A stretch of 64,000 nt of DNA from Mycolicibacterium rufum (lineage in GTDB: Bacteria > Actinomycetota > Actinomycetes > Mycobacteriales > Mycobacteriaceae), in NCBI RefSeq assembly GCF_022374875.2, contig NZ_CP092427.2, forward strand, positions 4,340,001 through 4,404,000. Reading direction: 5' to 3'. Position 1 is the stretch's first letter, and each line of letters begins with the position of its first letter. The position numbers and the translations under genes are program-made. Of this stretch, positions 1-7,906 are shown one piece after another. A model generated the notes under the pieces. That model had not been told where the DNA came from and did no database searches. It saw nothing but the letters and a program-made list of their open reading frames with translations.

Positions 1-258
1 CGGCTGGTCGAGGTGGCCCTGAACGCCGGCGCCGACGCGGCCCATCTGGTCGACTACGCCGAGGACATCGACCCGCAGTGGCTGTCCGGGGTGGCGACGG
101 TCGGCGTGACGTCGGGGGCGTCGGTCCCCGAGATCCTGGTGCGCGGCGTCCTCGACCGGTTGGCCGAGTACGGCTACGACACCGTGCAGCCCGTCACCAC
201 CGCCAACGAGACACTCGTGTTCGCGTTGCCCCGGGAGATCCGTCCCGCGCGGACGTAG
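1..258 (+). CDS. ispH: 4-hydroxy-3-methylbut-2-enyl diphosphate reductase (IspH), C-terminal part
   Basis: The frame is open from the window edge, so only about the last 85 residues are present. They contain TSGASVPE, the IspH C-terminal motif that holds the substrate diphosphate, and end in the typical helix (LDRLAEYGY). IspH is a cytosolic [4Fe-4S] enzyme that makes IPP and DMAPP, the last step of the non-mevalonate isoprenoid pathway; the cluster cysteines lie upstream of the window. In M. tuberculosis ispH lies just before a DUF6542 gene and ychF, the same neighbours seen here, which supports the call. Confidence 0.9.
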   Translation, partial: RLVEVALNAGADAAHLVDYAEDIDPQWLSGVATVGVTSGASVPEILVRGVLDRLAEYGYDTVQPVTTANETLVFALPREIRPART

Positions 259-262
259 CGGG

Positions 263-268
263 TACGTT
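263..268 (+). promoter_or_regulatory. candidate -10 (TACGTT), leaderless start of PBP gene
   Basis: TANNNT hexamer ending 8 nt before the GTG at 277, with no Shine-Dalgarno between. It overlaps the end region of ispH, so the PBP gene may have its own promoter. Confidence 0.4.
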
Positions 269-276
269 CGGGCTCT

Positions 277-2034
277 GTGTGCCCGCTGCGAAGAGTCTCC
301 GCCGTCCTGCTCGTCGTCCTCCTCCTGATCGCCGGCTGCAGCGACGCGGGTGACCGCCTGCGCAGCACGGTGCAGGCGTTCGCCGACGCGCTCAGCCGCG
401 GCGACGCGGCCGCCGCGGCGAAGCTCACCACCGACGAGGCCGCGGCAGGCAAGACCCTTGCGGCGCTGTTCGACAGCCTCGGCAAGAACGTGCACGTGGG
501 TGTGGGCGCGGTCCGGGACGACGACGGAGCCGGGACGTTCACGTTGGACACCACGTGGAAGTTCGGGCGGGACAACCAGATCCAGTGGAACTACAGCGGC
601 GACGGCCGCGCCGCCGCCGACGGCGACGACTGGAAGATCCAGTGGGACGCGACCACCGTCGCGCCGGGCCTCGACAAGGGGCCGCTGTCGTTCAGCACGC
701 TGGTCGCGCAACCCGCCGCGCGGGTGCTGGACCGCACCGGGGCCGAGCTGCTCACCCAGCACGTCGTCACTCTCGTCGACGTCGCGCCCGGAGCCGACGT
801 CAACGCCGTTGCCGCACTGCTGAATCCGATCGCGCCGACCATCACCCCCGAGTCGCTGAGCGCAGATCTCGCCAAGGGTAAGCCCGTCACCGCCGTCACG
901 TTGCGCGATGACGACCTGGCCCCCATCCAGGCCCCGCTGGCCGCGCTGCCCGGCGTGACGCTGCGTCCGCAGACCCGGCTGCTGGCCACCGACCGCGCCC
1001 TGACGTCGCCGACGCTCGCGGGCCTTTCGGAGCTGTGGCAGCAGCGGATGGACGCCGCGGCCGGGTGGGCGGTGACCGCGCAGACCGCCGCGGGAGCGCA
1101 GCGGGTCGGCGGCGCGGACGCCAAGCCGGTGGGCGACATCGCCAGCACGCTCGACATCGGGATGCAGCGCGCCGCCGAGGACGCGCTGGCACCGCTGACC
1201 ACCCCGGCGGTGCTGGTCGCGATCCAGCCGTCGACGGGCAACCTGCTGACCGTCGCGCAGAACGCCCCCGCGGATGCCCAGGGGCCGATCGCGCTGACCG
1301 GGCTGTACCCGCCCGGGTCCACGTTCAAGACCGTGACGGTGTCGGCGGCGCTGCAGGCCGGCCAGGTGACCCCCGACAGCGTCGTCGGGTGCCCCGGCAC
1401 CGAGAACATCGAGGACAGGCAGATCCCCAATGACGACGACTTCGACCTCGGCCAGGTGCCGCTGCACACCGCGTTCGCCCGCTCGTGCAACACCACGATG
1501 GGCCGGCTCGCGGTGAACCTACCGCCCGACGGTTTGACGAACGCCGCCGCCCAGCTGGGTCTGGGCATCGACTACACCGCGCCGGGCATGACGACGGTGA
1601 CGGGTTCGGTGCCGGTCGCCGACACGTCCGCGCTGCGGGTGGAGGAGGGCATCGGGCAGGGCAAGGTCACCGCGTCGCCGTTCGGGATGGCGCTGGTGGC
1701 CGCGACGCTGGCGCACGGCTCGGTGCCGGCGCCCGCGATCGTCGCCGGCCAGCCCGGCAAGGCCGACCGCACTCCGTCGCCGCTGCCCGCCGACGTCGAC
1801 GAACAGGTCAGGGCCATGATGCGGGAGACCATCACCGGTGGCACCGCGACGCAGCTGCAGGACATCCCGGACCTGCTGGGCAAGACCGGCACGGCCGAAT
1901 ACATCGACGACCAGCACGCGCACGGCTGGTTCGTCGGGATCCAGGGCGACCTCGCGCTGGCCGTGTTCGTCAGCGACGCAGGCAGTTCCACGCCTGCGGT
2001 CGAAGCGGCGGGACGGTTCCTGCGGGCGTTGTAG
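277..2034 (+). CDS. Penicillin-binding lipoprotein (transpeptidase with NTF2-like N-terminal domain)
   Basis: A D,D-transpeptidase that would cross-link peptidoglycan outside the membrane. The GTG start opens a signal sequence with a lipobox LIAGC (Cys21), so the protein should be a lipid-anchored envelope enzyme. Residues about 25-135 look like the NTF2-like MecA N-terminal domain, followed by a dimerisation region and a C-terminal transpeptidase domain. All three penicillin-binding motifs are visible: STFK (Ser348/Lys351), SCN (Ser403) and KTG (Lys536). The 585-residue length fits class B PBPs of the Rv2864c type. There is no glycosyltransferase domain. It follows ispH by 18 bases, although isoprenoid synthesis and the PBP need not be functionally linked. 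Confidence 0.9.
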   Translation: MCPLRRVSAVLLVVLLLIAGCSDAGDRLRSTVQAFADALSRGDAAAAAKLTTDEAAAGKTLAALFDSLGKNVHVGVGAVRDDDGAGTFTLDTTWKFGRDNQIQWNYSGDGRAAADGDDWKIQWDATTVAPGLDKGPLSFSTLVAQPAARVLDRTGAELLTQHVVTLVDVAPGADVNAVAALLNPIAPTITPESLSADLAKGKPVTAVTLRDDDLAPIQAPLAALPGVTLRPQTRLLATDRALTSPTLAGLSELWQQRMDAAAGWAVTAQTAAGAQRVGGADAKPVGDIASTLDIGMQRAAEDALAPLTTPAVLVAIQPSTGNLLTVAQNAPADAQGPIALTGLYPPGSTFKTVTVSAALQAGQVTPDSVVGCPGTENIEDRQIPNDDDFDLGQVPLHTAFARSCNTTMGRLAVNLPPDGLTNAAAQLGLGIDYTAPGMTTVTGSVPVADTSALRVEEGIGQGKVTASPFGMALVAATLAHGSVPAPAIVAGQPGKADRTPSPLPADVDEQVRAMMRETITGGTATQLQDIPDLLGKTGTAEYIDDQHAHGWFVGIQGDLALAVFVSDAGSSTPAVEAAGRFLRAL

Positions 2035-2071
2035 TCTTCCCGTGCCCGCCGTCCCGGGCCCGGGAGAGGTC

Positions 2072-2449
2072 ATGACAGGTCAGCCGCTGGACGCGAACAC
2101 GCGCCTCGCCGCCGAGCGCACCCGGCTGGCCTACGAGCGGACGCTGATGGTGTGGATCCGCACGGCGACCGGGTTGATCGCGTTCGGGTTCACGATCTAC
2201 CAGATCTTCCGGTACCTCTCGGCGTCGGAGCGGTTGCGCGCGCCGCTCGTCAGCCCGCAGGTCGTCGGCGTGGTGATGATCGTCGTCGGCCTGGTCTCGC
2301 TCGTCCTGGCGTGGGTGCAGCACCGCCGGGCGATCGCCGCGCTGCGCACGGATTTCGGTCCCATGCCCACCTCGTTGGCCGGGATCCTGGCCGCGCTCAT
2401 CGCCGGACTCGGCGTCATCGCCCTGCTCGGTGTCACGTCGAGGCTGTGA
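2072..2449 (+). CDS. DUF202 (YidH-like) inner membrane protein
   Basis: A 125-residue protein with the DUF202 opening LAAERTRLAYERTLMVWIRT followed by three hydrophobic segments (about residues 30-50, 70-90 and 103-122). Function is unknown for the family. The ATG at 2072 has GGGAGAGG immediately upstream; an in-frame GTG at 2042 is an alternative start. It lies 37 bases after the PBP gene and 4 bases before the next membrane protein, so the three are probably co-transcribed. Confidence 0.8.
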   Translation: MTGQPLDANTRLAAERTRLAYERTLMVWIRTATGLIAFGFTIYQIFRYLSASERLRAPLVSPQVVGVVMIVVGLVSLVLAWVQHRRAIAALRTDFGPMPTSLAGILAALIAGLGVIALLGVTSRL

Positions 2450-2453
2450 CCGC

Positions 2454-3104
2454 ATGGTCGGCGACGCGCCCGCATCACGGCCACGCCGGCTGACAACGCC
2501 CCGCTCGGCGGCGGTCGCCGGCATCCTCTTCGCCGTTCTGTTCGCCGCCGCCCTGGTGCTGCTGCGCAGCGCGATCCCCGACGATCCGTTCGCCCCGGTG
2601 CCGTGGGCGGGCAGCGCCCGGACCCGCATCGCGGCCGGCCTGGTGCTGGCGCCCGTGGCGGCCATCGCCTTCCTCTGGTTCATCGGGGTCATGCGTGATG
2701 TGCTCGGCGACTACGAGGACCGGTTCTTCGCATCGGTGTTCTTCGGCAGCGGGTTGCTGTTCCTGGCGATGACGGCCGTGTCGATGGCGATCGCCGGCGC
2801 GATCCTGACGATCACCGAGATCTCGCAGCTCGCCACCAACGACGTCGTGTATTTCGCCCGCTCGCTGATGCTGCAGGTCAGCAACATCTGGGGCGTCCGG
2901 ATGGCCGCGGTCTTCATGATCTCGCTGGCCACCATCTGGCTGCGCACCGGCGTGCTGCCGAGGTGGATGTCGGTGCTGACCTACCTCGTCGCCGTGACGC
3001 TGATCGTCGTCGTCACGCTCAGCCTCTGGGTGACGTTGGTCTTCCCCGCCTGGGTGGGTGTCGTCAGCGTGATCGTGCTCGTACGCCGCCCGGCGGTCCG
3101 CTAG
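2454..3104 (+). CDS. Conserved integral membrane protein, function unknown
   Basis: A 216-residue protein with about six hydrophobic helices (for example ILFAVLFAAALVLL near the N-terminus and VTLIVVVTLSLWVTLVF near the C-terminus). No catalytic or transport motif was recognised. The ATG at 2454 is 4 bases past the stop of the DUF202 gene, arguing for coupled expression. Its stop codon overlaps the stop of the convergent DUF6542 gene (3101-3104), so there is no room for a terminator between them. Confidence 0.75.
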   Translation: MVGDAPASRPRRLTTPRSAAVAGILFAVLFAAALVLLRSAIPDDPFAPVPWAGSARTRIAAGLVLAPVAAIAFLWFIGVMRDVLGDYEDRFFASVFFGSGLLFLAMTAVSMAIAGAILTITEISQLATNDVVYFARSLMLQVSNIWGVRMAAVFMISLATIWLRTGVLPRWMSVLTYLVAVTLIVVVTLSLWVTLVFPAWVGVVSVIVLVRRPAVR

Positions 3105-4231
3105 ATGTCGTATTCCCAGCGGTCGGCGTCGGCGTCACGCGGGGCCCGCCTGCGGCCCCCGTAGTCCGGTTCGTCCGTGTCGTCGCCGCCGCGGTAGCGC
3201 ACCCGGCTGATCGGGTGGTACGCGCCGGGGGACAGGGGCGCGTGCGGTTCCAACGGTTCGTAGCCATCGCGGCCGCCTCGGACGTCCCAGCCGTCCCGGT
3301 CGTCGTACCCGTCGTAGCGGGGACGGCGCGGGCGGGGACGCTCGGAGCGCTGCGCACGGTCCCGCTCGCGCCGCTCGGAAGGCGGGATCCGGGGTTCGCG
3401 CGGTTCGCGCGACGACGACCGGGCCCGGCGGCGTGACTCCGTCGAGGGTTCCTCGCCCGGGCGGGGCCGCCGGCGGCGAGGACGGTCCAGGTCGACGACC
3501 GGTTCGATGATCTCGGTCTGCGGGGGGCGCGCGTGCCGGGACCGCGACGGCGCCGCGCGTTTGGTCGGACGTTCACCGCGGGTCGTGGCGCCCTTGGCCT
3601 TGCTCTTGGCCGTCCTCTTGGCCGTGGCTCCACCGTCCCGACGATCAGCGGTGCGGCGACGCCGCGGGGCGTCCTCGATCGCCTGCGCCGCCGCGGCGGC
3701 CTCGCTGTCGGTGGTCGAACCGCCGGACACCAACGTCGAGAGCTTGGCGGACATCGTCGTCCGGGCCGGCCGGTCGGCCGTGGCGGCGTCCTTGCTCGGC
3801 GAGGCGCCCAGGTAGCGGCGCGCTATGCCGACCAGCAGCACCGCCGCCGAGGTGAAGAACATCAGCGGGAAACGCTCGATCAGCGGGTAGCCGCAATTGA
3901 TCAGCACGTCCTTGATGCCCCGGATCTCGCTGCTGTGCATCAGGAAGTACGCGCCGGGCACGATGACGAACAGCAGCAGCGGCGGCTGGATGACCGCGGT
4001 GAACAGCCCGGTGCGCCGCACGGCGAGCACCGCGACGAGGCAGCCCATGACGTAGCACACCGAGAACACCGAGGTCAGCACGCCGCCACCGGAGCCTGCG
4101 TCGACCGCGAAGCCGATCGCTGCGGCGACGACGGCGATCAGAACCGCGCCCCACCAGGGAACTCCCGGGATGTTGGGGTGTGCGGAGCGGAGTTCGGCCG
4201 GCACTGCCGAGCGCGCACGCTGTCCTGACAC
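3101..4231 (-). CDS. DUF6542 membrane protein with long basic Arg/Pro-rich tail
   Basis: A 376-residue protein. The first half carries about four transmembrane segments (GAVLIAVVAAAIGFAV, VFSVCYVMGCLVAVLAV, PPLLLFVIVPGAYFLM, MFFTSAAVLLVGIA), matching the DUF6542 membrane domain. The second half is a highly charged, low-complexity tail rich in Arg, Ser and Pro that should be disordered in the cytoplasm. The GTG at 4231 is chosen because a TACGGT -10 element ends exactly 6 nt upstream. The homologue sits between ispH and ychF in M. tuberculosis (Rv1111c). Function is unknown; the position next to isoprenoid and ribosome-associated genes is conserved but unexplained. Confidence 0.8.
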   Translation of the reverse strand: MSGQRARSAVPAELRSAHPNIPGVPWWGAVLIAVVAAAIGFAVDAGSGGGVLTSVFSVCYVMGCLVAVLAVRRTGLFTAVIQPPLLLFVIVPGAYFLMHSSEIRGIKDVLINCGYPLIERFPLMFFTSAAVLLVGIARRYLGASPSKDAATADRPARTTMSAKLSTLVSGGSTTDSEAAAAAQAIEDAPRRRRTADRRDGGATAKRTAKSKAKGATTRGERPTKRAAPSRSRHARPPQTEIIEPVVDLDRPRRRRPRPGEEPSTESRRRARSSSREPREPRIPPSERRERDRAQRSERPRPRRPRYDGYDDRDGWDVRGGRDGYEPLEPHAPLSPGAYHPISRVRYRGGDDTDEPDYGGRRRAPRDADADRWEYDI

Positions 4232-4237
4232 ACGTCG

Positions 4238-4243
4238 ACCGTA
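4238..4243 (-). promoter_or_regulatory. candidate -10 (TACGGT), leaderless start of DUF6542 gene
   Basis: Minus-strand TACGGT with a 6-nt gap to the GTG at 4231. Confidence 0.5.
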
Positions 4244-4313
4244 CCGGCTGGGGGCACCGCACGCCGCCAGCGGACGCCTGCGTGCCCGCGCCTTCTGGCA
4301 GACTGTGGACCCC

Positions 4314-5387
4314 GTGGGCTTGAATCTGGGAATCGTCGGTCTGCCGAACGTCGGCAAGTCGACCTTGTTCAACGCGCTGACGCGCAACGACGTGCTGGCC
4401 GCCAACTACCCGTTCGCGACGATCGAACCGAACGAGGGCGTGGTGGCGCTTCCGGATCCGCGCCTGGACAAACTGGCCGAGATGTTCGGCTCGGAGAAGG
4501 TGGTTCCGGCGCCGGTGACGTTCGTCGACATCGCCGGCATCGTCAAGGGCGCGTCCGAGGGCGCGGGGCTGGGCAACAAATTCCTGGCGAACATCCGCGA
4601 GAGCGACGCGATCTGTCAGGTGGTCCGCGTCTTCGCCGACGACGACGTCGTGCACGTCGACGGACGGGTGGACCCGAAGTCGGACATCGAGATCATCGAG
4701 ACCGAGTTGATCCTGGCCGACATGCAGACCCTCGAGCGCGCGCTGCCCCGGCTGGAGAAGGAAGCCCGCACCCACAAGGACCGCCGGCCTGTGCACGAGG
4801 CGGCGCTCGCGGCGCAGCAGATCCTCGACAGCGGCACGACGCTGTTCGCGGCGGGCGCCGACGTGTCCCTGCTGCGCGAGCTGAACCTGATGACGTCCAA
4901 GCCCTTTCTGTATGTCTTCAACGCCGACGAGTCGGTGCTCACCGACGAGGCGCGCGTCGCGGAGTTGCGTGACCTGGTCGCCCCGGCGGATGCGGTGTTC
5001 CTCGACGCGAAGATCGAGGCGGAGCTGCAGGAGCTCGACGAGGAGTCGGCGGCCGAACTGCTGGAGTCGATCGGTCAGACCGAACGCGGCCTGGATGCGT
5101 TGGCGCGGGCCGGTTTTCACACGTTGAAGCTGCAGACGTACCTGACCGCCGGCCCGAAAGAGGCCCGCGCGTGGACGATTCACCAGGGCGACACCGCGCC
5201 GAAGGCAGCCGGCGTCATCCACTCCGACTTCGAGAAGGGCTTCATCAAGGCCGAGATCGTGTCGTTCGACGACCTGGTCGAGGCCGGATCGATGGCCGCG
5301 GCCAAGGCGGCCGGCAAGGTCCGCATGGAGGGCAAGGACTATGTGATGGCCGACGGCGACGTGGTGGAGTTCCGCTTCAACGTGTAG
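4314..5387 (+). CDS. ychF: Redox-regulated ATPase YchF (Obg family)
   Basis: A 357-residue P-loop protein of the TRAFAC Obg family that associates with ribosomes and binds ATP rather than GTP. It shows the Walker A GLPNVGKST, switch II region DIAGIVKGASEGAGLGN, and NADE in place of NKxD, the change that shifts specificity to ATP. The C-terminal TGS-like domain ends with the conserved DYVMADGDVVEFRFNV. The GTG at 4314 gives a protein starting GLNLGIVGLP, the family's usual N-terminus; longer upstream frames add only non-conserved residues. It is divergent from the DUF6542 gene. Confidence 0.95.
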   Translation: MGLNLGIVGLPNVGKSTLFNALTRNDVLAANYPFATIEPNEGVVALPDPRLDKLAEMFGSEKVVPAPVTFVDIAGIVKGASEGAGLGNKFLANIRESDAICQVVRVFADDDVVHVDGRVDPKSDIEIIETELILADMQTLERALPRLEKEARTHKDRRPVHEAALAAQQILDSGTTLFAAGADVSLLRELNLMTSKPFLYVFNADESVLTDEARVAELRDLVAPADAVFLDAKIEAELQELDEESAAELLESIGQTERGLDALARAGFHTLKLQTYLTAGPKEARAWTIHQGDTAPKAAGVIHSDFEKGFIKAEIVSFDDLVEAGSMAAAKAAGKVRMEGKDYVMADGDVVEFRFNV

Positions 5388-5502
5388 GTGAGCCGGGCCC
5401 AAATCAGACCCGCGAAACCAGTCAGGACGAGCCCGCTCCGGGGATACCGTGAGAGCTGCGAAGCCCTTCGTTGCTGGAAGCCGGATACTTCGGAGGCACG
5501 GG

Positions 5503-5766
5503 ATGCAGATCAAGATCGACAGCGATTCCGACGATGCGCAGCGATTGGTCCGACTGCGCGAAGAAGTTCAGGCGAGGCTGGAGGAGATGGCGTCCATCGC
5601 CGCCCGGTATCTCGGCCCGCGGAGTCAAAATGCGACCGTCGTTTATCGACCCCATGGACGCGAAACACACGCGCACCCGGTTCACATCGAGATCATCAAG
5701 GATGATCCGGAGGTATGCATCACCTGGTACGACGACGGCTCGGTGGAGTTCTCCAGCCCCTGCTGA
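5503..5766 (+). CDS. Small hypothetical protein (87 aa)
   Basis: The ATG at 5503 has a good Shine-Dalgarno (CGGAGGC) 6-8 bases upstream. The product is an acidic alpha/beta protein: a charged N-terminal helix (QRLVRLREEVQARLEEMASIAARYL) followed by strands (NATVVYRP, HIEIIKDDPEVCITWYDDGSVEFS). It has no signal peptide or membrane segment, and I do not recognise the family. Base composition is visibly less GC-rich and the codon choice less biased than in the neighbouring genes (for example TCA, AAT, GTT and TTT are used), which could mean recent acquisition or weak expression. It stands alone between ychF and a convergent methyltransferase gene. Confidence 0.7.
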   Translation: MQIKIDSDSDDAQRLVRLREEVQARLEEMASIAARYLGPRSQNATVVYRPHGRETHAHPVHIEIIKDDPEVCITWYDDGSVEFSSPC

Positions 5767-5796
5767 GTGGACGCCGCGGCACCGTGTCTCGACTCC

Positions 5797-6435
5797 TCAT
5801 GCTGGGGCGTGAGCGATCAGCAGGTGCGGCGCTTTGGGATCGTCACTGATCCGATGATGTTCGACGGTCAGGCCGGTGCCGCGGAGCGCGGCGATCACCT
5901 CCGGCACCGGGCGCAGGCGAAAGCCGTGACCCGTGAACGGCATTCTCGACATCACCTCCGGGTCGGCCAGTCCGATGACCAGTCGACCTCGGCTGTTGAT
6001 CACCCTGGCAAGCTCTGCGAACGCGTCATCGAGGTGGGCGACGAAGTAGATCGTGTTCACCGTGATGGCGCCATCCAACGCCGCATCCGGGAAGGGCAGC
6101 TGCGTCATCGACGCGGAATGCACCATCAGCCTTCCATCGGCGATGTCGCGGCGGTAGCGCCGCGCTGCCTGGCCGAGCATCGTCTCCGACACCTCGACAC
6201 CGTGCACTCTGCCCGCCGGACCGACACTGTCGAGCAGGAACCTCAACCCGACCGCGCCGCCGAATCCGATATCGGCCACCACCGAGTTTTGAGCCGGTTG
6301 CAGCGCCTGCGCGGCGGCCCCCACGAAGCGCCGATTGCCGCGGTTGAGCGCCGCACCGACCAGCCGCCCGCGCATCCCGCTGGGATGACCCAGCTGCCTG
6401 GCAATGCCCGCCATGACAGCGTCCCTGACCCCCAT
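5797..6435 (-). CDS. Class I SAM-dependent methyltransferase
   Basis: A 212-residue protein with a Rossmann methyltransferase core: motif I is VVADIGFGGAVGL (a DxGxGxG variant), an acidic loop VHGVEVSETML follows, then the motif IV region PFPDAALDGAITVNTIYFVAHLDDAF, typical of Methyltransf_11 members acting on small molecules or lipids. The ATG at 6435 is supported by a TACGGT -10 element 6 nt upstream; longer frames add Arg-rich sequence without family character. The substrate cannot be read from the sequence. It is divergent from the guanidine riboswitch/gdx unit. Confidence 0.8.
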   Translation of the reverse strand: MGVRDAVMAGIARQLGHPSGMRGRLVGAALNRGNRRFVGAAAQALQPAQNSVVADIGFGGAVGLRFLLDSVGPAGRVHGVEVSETMLGQAARRYRRDIADGRLMVHSASMTQLPFPDAALDGAITVNTIYFVAHLDDAFAELARVINSRGRLVIGLADPEVMSRMPFTGHGFRLRPVPEVIAALRGTGLTVEHHRISDDPKAPHLLIAHAPA

Positions 6436-6441
6436 CTGACG

Positions 6442-6447
6442 ACCGTA
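6442..6447 (-). promoter_or_regulatory. candidate -10 (TACGGT), leaderless start of methyltransferase
   Basis: Minus-strand TACGGT with 6 nt to the ATG at 6435. Confidence 0.5.
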
Positions 6448-6605
6448 GACCTGCGACCGGCGAGTGTGGGGCCTGTGTACGCCTTTCGGCGATAGCTGTG
6501 CACAAGGCCCACAGTCGAGCGGTCTGAGACGTCGGGTGACGAGTCTGACATTGCCCATCGACCTGCCCTGTGAGAACTTCGTAACAGAGCCTTAACACGA
6601 GGCTT

Positions 6606-6645
6606 CCGGACGAGGGGTGCCGTACCCGGTGCGCGACAAGACGGC
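6606..6645 (+). ncRNA. Guanidine-III (ykkC-III) riboswitch
   Basis: The 40-nt segment reproduces the known class III guanidine aptamer: it begins CCGGACGAGG, has CCGTACCCGG in the middle, and ends GACAAGACGGC. The H-type pseudoknot pairs are present: CCGG (6606-6609) with CCGG (6626-6629), and GCCGT (6619-6623) with ACGGC (6641-6645). The 3' strand of the pseudoknot abuts the Shine-Dalgarno GGGAG (6648-6652) of the gdx gene, 7 nt before its ATG. This matches the known mechanism in which guanidinium alters access to the ribosome binding site. Identity rests on recalled consensus and the visible pairing. Confidence 0.88.
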
Positions 6646-6659
6646 CCGGGAGAAGCGTC

Positions 6660-6974
6660 ATGTCATGGGTCGTGCTCGTCGTGTCGGGCGTCCTCGAAGC
6701 GGTGTGGGCGACGGCGATGGGCAAATCCGAGGGATTCAGCAGGCTGTGGCCCAGCCTGGTGTTCGGCATCGCCATGATCGCCAGCATGGCCGGGTTGGCC
6801 TACGCGATGCGGGACCTGCCGATCGGCACCGCCTACGCGGTCTGGGTGGGCATCGGGGCGGTGCTCACGGTCGGCTACGCCATGGCCAGTGGCCAGGAAC
6901 CGACGTCACTGTCGAAGGCCGTCTTCGTGGTGATGATCATCGGCGGCGTCATCGGGCTGAAGGTCGCCCACTGA
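6660..6974 (+). CDS. gdx: Guanidinium exporter Gdx (SugE), small multidrug resistance family
   Basis: A 104-residue, four-helix inner-membrane SMR protein. It has the membrane-embedded essential glutamate (Glu13 in VLEAVWATAMGKSEG) and the Gdx-type signature PIGTAYAVWVGIGAVLTV. Family members work as dimers that exchange protons for guanidinium; the Gdx subtype is selective, unlike EmrE. The subtype call is backed by the guanidine-III riboswitch immediately upstream, which should raise expression when guanidinium accumulates. The ATG at 6660 has GGGAG 7 nt upstream. Confidence 0.92.
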   Translation: MSWVVLVVSGVLEAVWATAMGKSEGFSRLWPSLVFGIAMIASMAGLAYAMRDLPIGTAYAVWVGIGAVLTVGYAMASGQEPTSLSKAVFVVMIIGGVIGLKVAH

Positions 6975-7029
6975 CGACCGGAAACCGGTGCTCGGCTCGC
7001 AGGGGTTCCGGCGTCCTGCGCCCCGGCGA

Positions 7030-7035
7030 TAGTCT
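7030..7035 (+). promoter_or_regulatory. candidate -10 (TAGTCT), leaderless start of coiled-coil gene
   Basis: TAGTCT with a 6-nt gap to the GTG at 7042; no Shine-Dalgarno is visible. Confidence 0.5.
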
Positions 7036-7041
7036 GAGCTG

Positions 7042-7368
7042 GTGGTCGGTGAAGAACGCGCCGCCGAATTGGATCAGCGCGAGGCTGCCCTGGCGCGCCG
7101 CGAGCACGACCTCGCGCGCCGGATACGCGTCGCCGACGAACGGGAACGCGTCGCCGACGCGCGCGACCGTGTCGCCGACGACCGTGACCAGGCGGCCGAC
7201 GAACGGGAAGACCGCGCCGACGAGCGTGAGGGTGCGACGGCCCAGCGTGAGCGGGAACGCGTGCAGCGGGTCGATGACCGGGCGAAGCGGGAGCGGGCGG
7301 CCGCGGAGCGCGAAGACGCCGAGATCCGCCGTGCCGTCGCCGAAACGCGAGGACGTGACGATCAGTAA
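7042..7368 (+). CDS. Highly charged heptad-repeat coiled-coil protein
   Basis: A 108-residue protein made almost only of Ala, Arg, Asp, Glu and Val. Residues 29-63 are five tandem heptads of the form RVADERE (RVADERE, RVADARD, RVADDRD, QAADERE, DRADERE), flanked by looser repeats, so it should form a long alpha-helical rod or coiled coil. It lacks a signal peptide, Cys and aromatic residues. The GTG start is supported by a TAGTCT -10 element 6 nt upstream. No family with known function was recognised; similar Ala-Asp-Glu-Arg repeat proteins occur in actinobacteria. A structural or scaffold role is only a guess. Confidence 0.7.
   Translation: MVGEERAAELDQREAALARREHDLARRIRVADERERVADARDRVADDRDQAADEREDRADEREGATAQRERERVQRVDDRAKRERAAAEREDAEIRRAVAETRGRDDQ
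7126..7230 (+). repeat. five tandem 21-bp coding repeats
   Basis: Five in-frame 21-bp units (pattern CGCGTCGCCGACGAACGGGA plus one base), degenerate mostly at third positions, encoding the heptads of the coiled-coil protein. The third-position divergence implies selection on the peptide. Confidence 0.75.
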
Positions 7369-7388
7369 GCCCGGCCGACCCGTCCGGT

Positions 7389-7883
7389 TCAGCGCGGGGT
7401 GAGCCGCATGATCGGGATCTGCCTGCCGCTGCCCGAGGTCTTCTCGCGGTAGTCGTCATAACCGGGATAGACCTGCTCCGCGAGCGCGAACAGGCGGGCG
7501 TACTCGTCGGGGTCGGTGACCTCGGTGGCCGTGAACGGTTCGTCGCCGAACTCACAGTGCGGGTGGGCGGTCAGATTGAAGTACCACGACGGATGACGGC
7601 GCTTGCCGTAGTTCGACGCGATCAGGATCACGTCGGACCCGTCGTGGAAGTACGTCAACTGGGTCTGGCGCCGTTGACCCGACTTCGCGCCCGTCGACAC
7701 CAGCGGCGCATTGATGATCGGGCCCATGTTCACCCGGCCGTTCGTCAAGCGGAACAGGTACGGATCGGTGCGGCGGGCGACGTGGCGGGCGAACAACTGG
7801 CCCACCGGGGACCGGCCGAAGCGCACCCCGCGCTGGTAGGAGCGGCCGCGTCTGCGGTGGGGATCGACGTAGCGAAGCGGCAT
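7389..7883 (-). CDS. Deazaflavin (F420)-dependent nitroreductase-family protein (Ddn-like)
   Basis: A 164-residue split-barrel protein of the mycobacterial Ddn family. The central block PLVSTGAKSGQRRQTQLTYF followed by DVILIASNYGKRRHPSWYFNL and a late Tyr-Asp region (YPGYDDY) are the family's F420-contacting segments. Members transfer hydride from F420H2 to quinones, nitroaromatics or other acceptors; the physiological substrate is unclear here. The ATG at 7883 has a TAGCTT -10 element 6 nt upstream. It is convergent with the coiled-coil gene, with about 20 bases between the stops. Confidence 0.87.
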   Translation of the reverse strand: MPLRYVDPHRRRGRSYQRGVRFGRSPVGQLFARHVARRTDPYLFRLTNGRVNMGPIINAPLVSTGAKSGQRRQTQLTYFHDGSDVILIASNYGKRRHPSWYFNLTAHPHCEFGDEPFTATEVTDPDEYARLFALAEQVYPGYDDYREKTSGSGRQIPIMRLTPR

Positions 7884-7889
7884 ACCGGC

Positions 7890-7895
7890 AAGCTA
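7890..7895 (-). promoter_or_regulatory. candidate -10 (TAGCTT), leaderless start of Ddn-like gene
   Basis: Minus-strand TAGCTT, 6 nt before the ATG at 7883. Confidence 0.5.
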
Positions 7896-7906
7896 CCCGA
7901 GGCCGC

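Noticed and set aside
3507..3815. Plus-strand frames inside the DUF6542 tail region
   Set aside because: They arise from the Arg-rich low-complexity coding region on the minus strand.
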